Below are positions 6,618 through 16,207 of a stretch of DNA of 19,663 nt, one piece after another. This DNA comes from Saccoglossus kowalevskii (taxonomy: Eukaryota > Hemichordata > Enteropneusta > Harrimaniidae): assembly GCF_000003605.2 (NCBI RefSeq), contig NW_003157828.1, positions 1 through 19,663 on the forward strand. Reading direction: 5' to 3'. Below the pieces are notes generated by a model. It worked only from the letters and a program-made list of their open reading frames with translations, did no database searches and was not told where the DNA came from. Made by a program: the position numbers and the translations under genes. How positions within the stretch are numbered: the stretch's first letter is position 1; each line of letters opens with the position of its first letter.

Positions 6618-7982
6618 TACTGTCACTTTGAATATGAATAATCAAACATATGCTTGTACTGTACTTTGCCACTGTCATCTGCACAAAACCCTGGCCTATG
6701 TGGTGCTTTACTGTCACTTTGAATATGAATATTCAAACATATGCTTGTAATGTACTTTGCTTGTGTCATCTGCGCATGACTCTGGCCTATGTGGTGCTTT
6801 ACTGTCACTTTGATTATGAATAATCAAAAATATGCTTGTAATGTACTTTGCGCCGGTCATCTGCACATGCCCTGGCATATGTGGTGCTTTACTGTCACTT
6901 TGAATATGAATAATCAAAAATATGCTTGTAATGTACTTTGCCACTGTCATCTGCACATGACCCTGGCCTATGTGTTGCTTTACTGTCACTCTGAATATGA
7001 ATAATCAAAAATGTGCTTGTAATGTACTTTGCCACTCTCATCTGCACATGACCCTTGCTATGTGGTGCTTTACTGTCACTTTGAATGTGATTAATCAAAA
7101 ATATGCTTGTAATTTACTTTGCCACTGTTATCTGCACACAACCCATGTCTATGTGGTGTTTTACTGTCACTTTGAATATGAATAATCAAACATATGCTTG
7201 TAATGTACTTTGCTTCTGTCATCTGCGCATAACTCTGGCCTATGTGGTGCTTACTGTCACTTTGAATAAGAGTAATCAAAAATATGCTTGTACTGTACTT
7301 TGCCACTGTCATCTGCACAAAACCCTGGCCTCTGTGGTGGTTTACTGTCACTTTGAATATGAATAATCAAAAATATGCTTGTATTGTACTTTACCACTGT
7401 CATCTGCACATGATCCTGGCCTATGTGGTGCTTTACTGTCACTTTGAATATGAATAATTAAAAATATGCTTGTAATGTACTTTGCCACTCATCTGCACAA
7501 AACCCTGGCCTATGTGGTGCTTTACTGTCACTTTGAATATGAATAATCAAAAATATGCTTGTAATGTACTTTGCTTCTGTCATCTGCGCATAACTCTGGC
7601 CTATGTGGTGCTTACTGTCACTTTGAATAAGAGTAATCAAAAATATGCTTGTACTGTACTTTGCCACTGTCATCTGCACAAAACCCTGGCCTCTGTGGTG
7701 GTTTACTGTCACTTTGAATATGAATAATCAAAAATATGCTTGTATTGTACTTTACCACTGTCATCTGCACATGACCCTGGCCTATGTGGTGCTTTACTGT
7801 CACTTTGAATATGAATAATTAAAAATATGCTTGTAATGTACTTTGCCACTCATCTGCACAAAACCCTGGCCTATGTGGTGCTTTACTGTCACTTTGAATA
7901 TGAATAATCAAAAATATGCTTGTAATGTACTTTGCCACTGTCATCTGCACATGACCCTGGCCTATGTGGTGCTTTACTGTCA
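6618..7982. repeat. block C, copy 2 (about 15 monomers)
   Basis: It matches 1726-3090 with only two differences seen. The monomer at 6612 starts GTGTTTTACTG where its counterpart at 1721 starts GTGCTTACTG, so the left limit is inside the first few bases of that monomer. The tandem 4-mer is retained at 7156-7877. On the right the match stops within an invariant monomer at 7878-7982, after which the order follows block B instead of the CATTTTG monomer. Confidence 0.9.
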
Positions 7983-8579
7983 CTTTGAATATGAATATTC
8001 AAACATATGCTTGTAATGTACTTTGCCACTGTCATCTGCACATGACCCTGGCCTATGTGGTGCTTACTGTCACTTTGAGTATGAATAATCAAAAATATGC
8101 TTGTAATGTACTTTGCTTCTGTCATCTGCGCATGACTCTGGCCTATGTGGTGCTTTACTGTCACTTTGAATATGAATAATCAAAAATATGCTTGTATTGT
8201 ACTTTACCACTGTCATCTGCACATGATCCTGGCCTATGTGGTGCTTTACTGTCACTTTGAATATGAATAATTAAAAATATGCTTGTAATGTACTTTGCCA
8301 CTGTCATCTGCACATGACCCTGGTCTATGTGGTGCTTACTGTCACTTTGAATATGAGTAATCAAAAATATGCTTGTAATGTACTTTGCCACTGTCATTTG
8401 CACAAAACCCTGGCCTATGTGGCGGTTTACTGTCACTTTGAATATGAATAATCAAAAATATGCTTGTAATGTTCATTACCTCTGTCATCTGCACATGACC
8501 CTGGCCTATGTGGTGCTTTACTGTCACTTTGAATATGAATAATCAAAAATATGCTGGTAATGTACTTTGCCACTGTCAT
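7821..8579. repeat. second copy of 3835-4593
   Basis: From the A run of the monomer at 7789 up to the CATCTG of the monomer at 8513, the order and variants follow 3835-4593. It covers a consensus, an AATATTCAAAC form, a GAGTATG/GCTTCTG form, a TTGTATTG form, an AATTAAAA form, the landmark doublet (8332-8512) and the GCTGGTAATG form. It overlaps block C copy 2 by about 160 bp of sequence common to both, so the exchange point cannot be placed more exactly. Confidence 0.85.
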
Positions 8580-8875
8580 CTGCACATGACCCTGGCCTAT
8601 GTGGTGCTTACTGTCACTTTGAATATGAATAATCAAAAATATGCTTGTAATGTACTTTACCACTGTCATCTGCACATGACCCTGGTCTATATGTTGCTTT
8701 ACTGTCACTTTGAATATGAATAATCAAAAGTATGCTTGTAATGTACTTTGCCACTGTCATCTGCACATGACCCTGGCCTATGTGGTGCTTTACTGCCACT
8801 TTGAATATGAATAATCAAAAATATGCTTGTAATGTACTTTGCCACTCTCATCTGCACATGACCCTTGTCTATGTG
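8580..8875. repeat. connecting monomers with GGTCTATATG variant
   Basis: The remainder of 8513, a 90-bp TTTACCAC monomer ending GGTCTATATG (8604), a TTGCTTT/AAAGTAT monomer (8694) and a hybrid (8785-8875). The hybrid starts like the 89-bp class (TACTGCC) but ends CTCTCATC...CCCTTGTCT. The ATATG variant is shared only with 9961-10050. A hybrid of the same kind stands at 13128-13219, in each case just before the AATCAAATATG monomer. Confidence 0.8.
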
Positions 8876-10230
8876 GTGCTTTACTGTCACTTTGAATGTG
8901 AATAATCAAATATGCTTGTAATGTACTTTGCCACTGTCATCTGCACATGACCCTGGTCTATGTGGTGCTTACTGTCACTTTGAATATGAGTAATCAAAAA
9001 TATGCTTGTAATGTACTTTGCCACTGTCATTTGCACAAAACCCTGGCCTATGTGGCGGTTTACTGTCACTTTGAATATGAATAATCAAAAATATGCTTGT
9101 AATGTTCATTACCTCTGTCATCTGCACATGACCCTGGCCTATGTGGTGTTTTACTGTCACTTTGAATATGAATAATCAAAAATATGCTTGTAATGTACTT
9201 TACCACTGTCATCTGCACATGACCCTGGTCTATGTGTTGCTTTACTGTCACTTTGAATATGAGTAATCAAAAGTATGCTTGTAATGTACTTTGCCACTGT
9301 CATCTGCACATGACCCTGGCCTATGTGGTGCTTTACTGCCACTTTGAATATGAATAATCAAAAATATGCTTGTAATGTACTTTGCCACTCATCTGCACAA
9401 AACCCTGGCCTATGTGGTGCTTTACTGTCACTTTGAATATGAATAATCAAAAATATGCTTGTAATGTACTTTGCCACTGTCATCTGCACATGACCCTGGC
9501 CTATGTGGTGCTTACTGTCACTTTGAATATGAATAATCAAAAATATGCTTGTAATGTACTTTGCCACACTCATCTGCACATGACCCTTGTCTATGTGGTG
9601 CTTTACTGTCACTTTGAATGTGAATAATCAAAAATATGCTTGTAATGTACTTTGCCACTGTCATCTGCACATGACCCTGGTCTATGTGGTGCTTACTGTC
9701 ACTTTGAATATGAGTAATCAAAAATATGCTTGTAATGTACTTTGCCACTGTCATTTGCACAAAACCCTGGCCTATGTGGCGGTTTACTGTCACTTTGAAT
9801 ATGAATAATCAAAAATATGCTTGTAATGTTCATTACCTCTGTCATCTGCACATGACCCTGGCCTATGTGGTGCTTTACTGTCACTTTGAATATGAATAAT
9901 CAAAAATATGCTGGTAATGTACTTTGCCACTGTCATCTGCACATGACCCTGGCCTATGTGGTGCTTACTGTCACTTTGAATATGAATAATCAAAAATATG
10001 CTTGTAATGTACTTTACCACTGTCATCTGCACATGACCCTGGTCTATATGTTGCTTTACTGTCACTTTGAATATGAATAATCAAAAGTATGCTTGTAATG
10101 TACTTTGCCACTGTCATCTGCACATGACCCTGGCCTATGTGGTGCTTTACTGCCACTTTGAATATGAATAATCAAAAATATGCTTGTAATGTACTTTGCC
10201 ACTCATCTGCACAAAACCCTGGCCTATGTG
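8876..10230. repeat. 15-monomer unit, copy 1
   Basis: The unit starts with an 89-bp monomer that lacks two A (AATCAAATATG), then the landmark doublet, a GTGTTTTACTG/TTTACCAC monomer, an AAAGTAT monomer with GAGTAATC, block A (9328-9869), a GCTGGTAATG monomer, a TTTACCAC monomer, an AAAGTAT monomer and an 89-bp monomer. Bases 8876-9869 (994 bp, 11 monomers) recur at 11862-12855 and 13220-14213; I saw no difference in the parts compared. Bases 9417-10230 also belong to the 30-monomer duplication shared with 16208. Confidence 0.88.
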
Positions 10231-12131
10231 GTGCTTTACTGTCACTTTGAATATGAATAATCAAAAATATGCTTGTAATGTACTTTGCCACTGTCATCTG
10301 CACATGACCCTGGTCTATGTGTTGCTTTACTGTCACTTTGAATATGAATAATCAAAAGTATGCTTGTAATGTACTTTGCCACTGTCATCTGCACATGACC
10401 CTGGCCTATGTGGTGCTTCACTGCCACTTTGAATATGAATAATCAAAAATATGCTTGTAATGTACTTTGCCACTCATCTGCACAAAACCCTGGCCTATGT
10501 GGTGCTTTACTGTCACTTTGAATATGAATAATCAAAAATATGCTTGTAATGTACTTTGCCACTGTCATCTGCTCATGACCCTGGCCTATGTGGTGCTTTA
10601 CTGTCACTTTGAATATGAATATTCAAACATATGCTTGTAATGTACTTTGCCACTGTCATCTGCACATGACCCTGGCCTATGTGGTGCTTACTGTCACTTT
10701 GAGTATGAATAATCAAAAAATATGCTTGTAATGTACTTTGCTTCTGTCATCTGCGCATGACTCTGGCCTATGTGGTGCTTTACTGTCACTTTGAATATGA
10801 ATAATCAAAAATATGCTTGTATTGTACTTTACCACTGTCATCTGCACATGATCCTGGCCTATGTGGTGCTTTACTGTCACTTTGAATATGAATAATTAAA
10901 AATATGCTTGTAATGTACTTTGCCACTCATCTGCACAAAACCCTGGCCTATGTGGTGCTTTACTGTCACTTTGAATATGAATAATCAAAAATATGCTTGT
11001 AATGTACTTTGCTTCTGTCATCTGCGCATAACTCTGGCCTATGTGGTGCTTACTGTCACTTTGAATAAGAGTAATCAAAAATATGCTTGTACTGTACTTT
11101 GCCACTGTCATCTGCACAAAACCCTGGCCTCTGTGGTGGTTTACTGTCACTTTGAATATGAATAATCAAAAATATGCTTGTATTGTACTTTACCACTGTC
11201 ATCTGCACATGACCCTGGCCTATGTGGTGCTTTACTGTCACTTTGAATATGAATAATTAAAAATATGCTTGTAATGTACTTTGCCACTCATCTGCACAAA
11301 ACCCTGGCCTATGTGGTGCTTTACTGTCACTTTGAATATGAATAATCAAAAATATGCTTGTAATGTACTTTGCCACTGTCATCTGCACATGACCCTGGCC
11401 TATGTGGTGCTTTACTGTCATTTTGAATATGAATAATCAAAAATGTGCTTGTAATGTACTTTGCCACTCTCATCTGCACATGACCCTTGTCTATGTGGTG
11501 CTTTACTGTCACTTTGAATGTGATTAATCAAAAATATGCTTGTAATTTACTTTGCCACTGTTATCTGCACACAACCCATGTCTATGTGGTGTTTTACTGT
11601 CACTTTGAATATGAATAATCAAACATATGCTTGTAATGTACTTTGCCACTGTCATCTGCGCATAACTCTGGCCTATGTGGTGCTTTACTGTCACTTTGAT
11701 TATGAATAATCAAAAATATGCTTGTAATGTACTTTGCCACTCTCATCTGCACTTGACCCTTGTCTATGTGGTGCTTTACTGTCACTTTGAATGTGAATAA
11801 TCAAAAATATGCTTGTAATGTACTTTGCCACTCTCATCTGCACATGACCCTTGTCTATGTGGTGCTTTACTGTCACTTTGAATGTGAATAATCAAATATG
11901 CTTGTAATGTACTTTGCCACTGTCATCTGCACATGACCCTGGTCTATGTGGTGCTTACTGTCACTTTGAATATGAGTAATCAAAAATATGCTTGTAATGT
12001 ACTTTGCCACTGTCATTTGCACAAAACCCTGGCCTATGTGGCGGTTTACTGTCACTTTGAATATGAATAATCAAAAATATGCTTGTAATGTTCATTACCT
12101 CTGTCATCTGCACATGACCCTGGCCTATGTG
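9417..12131. repeat. 30-monomer duplication, copy 1 (2.7 kb)
   Basis: This is the longest duplicated segment I can trace. It matches 16208-18921 at an offset of 6791 bp, falling to 6790 after an extra A near 10720. Differences noticed: CTGG/CTTG near 9912, GTCTATATG/GTCTATGTG near 10048, GCTCATG/GCACATG near 10573, the extra A, CTTGTAATG/CTAGTAATG near 17246, and CCTGGTCT/CCTAGTCT near 11941. It joins parts of block A, block B (10142-10865) and block D (10866-11861) and ends with the landmark doublet. Flanking monomers on both sides differ between the copies. Confidence 0.9.
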
Positions 12132-13219
12132 GTGTTTTACTGTCACTTTGAATATGAATAATCAAAAATATGCTTGTAATGTACTTTACCACTGTCATCT
12201 GCACATGACCCTGGTCTATGTGTTGCTTTACTGTCACTTTGAATATGAGTAATCAAAAGTATGCTTGTAATGTACTTTGCCACTGTCATCTGCACATGAC
12301 CCTGGCCTATGTGGTGCTTTACTGCCACTTTGAATATGAATAATCAAAAATATGCTTGTAATGTACTTTGCCACTCATCTGCACAAAACCCTGGCCTATG
12401 TGGTGCTTTACTGTCACTTTGAATATGAATAATCAAAAATATGCTTGTAATGTACTTTGCCACTGTCATCTGCACATGACCCTGGCCTATGTGGTGCTTA
12501 CTGTCACTTTGAATATGAATAATCAAAAATATGCTTGTAATGTACTTTGCCACACTCATCTGCACATGACCCTTGTCTATGTGGTGCTTTACTGTCACTT
12601 TGAATGTGAATAATCAAAAATATGCTTGTAATGTACTTTGCCACTGTCATCTGCACATGACCCTGGTCTATGTGGTGCTTACTGTCACTTTGAATATGAG
12701 TAATCAAAAATATGCTTGTAATGTACTTTGCCACTGTCATTTGCACAAAACCCTGGCCTATGTGGCGGTTTACTGTCACTTTGAATATGAATAATCAAAA
12801 ATATGCTTGTAATGTTCATTACCTCTGTCATCTGCACATGACCCTGGCCTATGTGGTGCTTTACTGTCACTTTGAATATGAATAATCAAAAATATGCTTG
12901 TAATGTACTTTGCCACTGTCATCTGCACATGACCCTGGCCTATGTGGTGCTTACTGTCACTTTGAATATGAATAATCAAAAATATGCTTGTAATGTACTT
13001 TACCACTGTCATCTGCACATGACCCTGGTCTATGTGTTGCTTTACTGTCACTTTGAATATGAATAATCAAAAGTATGCTTGTAATGTACTTTGCCACTGT
13101 CATCTGCACATGACCCTGGCCTATGTGGTGCTTTACTGCCACTTTGAATATGAAATAATCAAAAATATGCTTGTAATGTACTTTGCCACTCTCATCTGCA
13201 CATGACCCTTGTCTATGTG
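11862..13219. repeat. 15-monomer unit, copy 2 (1,358 bp)
   Basis: It follows the order of 8876-10230, but with the usual GCTTGTAATG (12856) and GGTCTATGTG (12947) in place of the variants found there. Its last monomer (13128-13219, 92 bp) carries an extra A (ATGAAATAATC) and ends CTCTCATC...CCCTTGTCT. It is directly followed by another copy, so 11862-14485 is a true tandem repeat of the unit. Confidence 0.9.
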
Positions 13220-14485
13220 GTGCTTTACTGTCACTTTGAATGTGAATAATCAAATATGCTTGTAATGTACTTTGCCACTGTCATCTGCACATGACCCTGG
13301 TCTATGTGGTGCTTACTGTCACTTTGAATATGAGTAATCAAAAATATGCTTGTAATGTACTTTGCCACTGTCATTTGCACAAAACCCTGGCCTATGTGGC
13401 GGTTTACTGTCACTTTGAATATGAATAATCAAAAATATGCTTGTAATGTTCATTACCTCTGTCATCTGCACATGACCCTGGCCTATGTGGTGTTTTACTG
13501 TCACTTTGAATATGAATAATCAAAAATATGCTTGTAATGTACTTTACCACTGTCATCTGCACATGACCCTGGTCTATGTGTTGCTTTACTGTCACTTTGA
13601 ATATGAGTAATCAAAAGTATGCTTGTAATGTACTTTGCCACTGTCATCTGCACATGACCCTGGCCTATGTGGTGCTTTACTGCCACTTTGAATATGAATA
13701 ATCAAAAATATGCTTGTAATGTACTTTGCCACTCATCTGCACAAAACCCTGGCCTATGTGGTGCTTTACTGTCACTTTGAATATGAATAATCAAAAATAT
13801 GCTTGTAATGTACTTTGCCACTGTCATCTGCACATGACCCTGGCCTATGTGGTGCTTACTGTCACTTTGAATATGAATAATCAAAAATATGCTTGTAATG
13901 TACTTTGCCACACTCATCTGCACATGACCCTTGTCTATGTGGTGCTTTACTGTCACTTTGAATGTGAATAATCAAAAATATGCTTGTAATGTACTTTGCC
14001 ACTGTCATCTGCACATGACCCTGGTCTATGTGGTGCTTACTGTCACTTTGAATATGAGTAATCAAAAATATGCTTGTAATGTACTTTGCCACTGTCATTT
14101 GCACAAAACCCTGGCCTATGTGGCGGTTTACTGTCACTTTGAATATGAATAATCAAAAATATGCTTGTAATGTTCATTACCTCTGTCATCTGCACATGAC
14201 CCTGGCCTATGTGGTGCTTTACTGTCACTTTGAATATGAATAATCAAAAATATGCTTGTAATGTACTTTGCCACTGTCATCTGCACATGACCCTGGTCTA
14301 TGTGTTGCTTTACTGTCACTTTGAATATGAATAATCAAAAGTATGCTTGTAATGTACTTTGCCACTGTCATCTGCACATGACCCTGGCCTATGTGGTGCT
14401 TTACTGCCACTTTGAATATGAATAATCAAAAATATGCTTGTAATGTACTTTGCCACTCATCTGCACATGTACCCTAGTCTATGTG
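13220..14485. repeat. 15-monomer unit, copy 3, one monomer short
   Basis: The first 994 bp match copies 1 and 2. The monomer at 14214-14304 then combines the start of 12856-type (TTTGCCACTG) with the GGTCTATGTG end of 12947-type, so one monomer is missing. An AAAGTAT monomer (14305) and a hybrid 89/90-bp monomer (14396-14485) close the unit. Confidence 0.85.
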
Positions 14486-14577
14486 GTGCTTTTTCTGTCA
14501 CTTTGAATATGAATAATCAAAAATATGCTTGTAATGTACTTTGCCACTGTCATCTGCACATGACCCTGGCCTATGTG
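14396..14577. repeat. hybrid junction monomers with private variants
   Basis: The monomer at 14396-14485 begins as the 89-bp class (TACTGCC, CCACTCATC) but ends CACATGTACCCTAGTCT, with an inserted T. The next, 14486-14577 (92 bp), has GTGCTTTTTCTG. In blocks at 725 and 3532 an 89-bp form, a GGTCT form and an AAAGTAT form precede the TTCACTGCC monomer. Here the first two are fused, so one monomer was lost where this stretch joins block E copy 2. Confidence 0.8.
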
Positions 14578-15648
14578 GTGCTTCACTGCCACTTTGAATA
14601 TGAATAATCAAAAATATGCTTGTAATGTACTTTGCCACTCATCTGCACAAAACCCTGGTCTATGTGGTGCTTTACTGTCACTTTGAATATGAATAATCAA
14701 AAATATGCTTGTAATGTACTTTGCCACTGTCATCTGCACATGACCCTGGCCTATGTGGTGCTTTACTGTCACTTTGAATATGAATATTCAAACATATGCT
14801 TGTAATGTACTTTGCCACTGTCATCTGCACATGACCCTGGCCTATGTGGTGCTTACTGTCACTTTGAATATGAATAATCAAAAATATGCTTGTAATGTAC
14901 TTTGCTTCTGTCATCTGCGCATGACTCTGGCCTATGTGGTGCTTTACTGTCACTTTGATTATGAATAATCAAAAATATGCTTGTAATGTACTTTGCGACT
15001 GTCATCTGCACATGACCTTGGCCTATGTGGTGCTTTACTGTCACTTTGAATATGAATAATCAAAAATATGCTTGTAATGTACTTTGCCACTGTCATCTGC
15101 ACATGACCCTGGCCTATGTGGTGCTTTACTGTCATTTTGAATATGAATAATCAAAAATGTGCTTGTAATGTACTTTGCCACTCTCATCTGCACATGACCC
15201 TTGTCTATGTGGTGCTTTACTGTCACTTTGAATGTGATTAATCAAAAATATGCTTGTAATTTACTTTGCCACTGTTATCTGCACATGACCTTGGCCTATG
15301 TGGTGCTTTACTGTCACTTTGAATATGAATAATCAAAAATATGCTTGTAATGTACTTTGCCACTGTCATCTGCACATGACCCTGGCCTATGTGGTGCTTT
15401 ACTGTCATTTTGAATATGAATAATCAAAAATGTGCTTGTAATGTACTTTGCCACTCTCATCTGCACATGACCCTTGTCTATGTGGTGCTTTTCTGTCACT
15501 TTGAATGTGATTAATCAAAATATGCTTGTAATTTACTTTGCCACTGTTATCTGCACACAACCCATGTCTATGTGGTGTTTTACTGTCACTTTGAATATGA
15601 ATAATCAAACATATGCTTGTAGTGTACTTTGCCACTGTCATCTGCACA
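14578..15648. repeat. block E, copy 2
   Basis: It matches 5070-6140 at a constant offset of 9508 with about four single-base differences, and keeps the tandem trimer (15030-15574) with its hybrid joint monomer at 15212-15302. The joint is the same in both copies, so the trimer duplication happened before the block was copied. Confidence 0.88.
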
Positions 15649-16207
15649 TGACCCTGGCCTATGTGGTGCTTACTGTCACTTTGAATATGAATAATCAAAA
15701 ATATGCTTGTAATGTACTTTGCTTCTGTCATCTGCGCATAACTCTGGCCTATGTGGGGCTTTACTGTCACTTTGATTATGAATAATCAAAAATGTGCTTG
15801 TAATGTACTTTGCCACTCTCATCTGCACATGACCCTTGTCTATGTGGTGCTTTACTGTCACTTTGAATGTGATTAATCAAAAATATGCTTGTAATTTACT
15901 TTGCCACTGTTATCTGCACACAACCCATGTCTATGTGGTGTTTTACTGTCACTTTGAATGTGAATAATCAAATATGCTTGTAATGTACTTTGCCACTGTC
16001 ATCTGCACATGACCCTAGTCTATGTGGTGCTTACTGTCACTTTGAATATGAGTAATCAAAAATATGCTTGTAATGTACTTTGCCACTGTCATTTGCACAA
16101 AACCCTGGCCTATGTGGCGGTTTACTGTCACTTTGAATATGAATAATCAAAAATATGCTTGTAATGTTCATTACCTCTGTCATCTGCACATGACCCTGGC
16201 CTATGTG
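15649..16207. repeat. mosaic stretch of hybrid monomers ending in a landmark doublet
   Basis: The monomer at 15756-15846 starts GGGGCTTTACTG, has TTGATTATG, then AATGTGC and CTCTCATC, and so joins two classes. A GATTAATC monomer follows (15847). The 89-bp monomer at 15938-16026 starts GTGTTTTACTG like the monomer at 3259, but continues AATGTGAATAATCAAATATG like that at 8876, and ends CCTAGTCT. The landmark doublet (16027-16207) closes the stretch. The CCTAGTCT end of this junction monomer is shared with the one at 18652. Confidence 0.82.
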
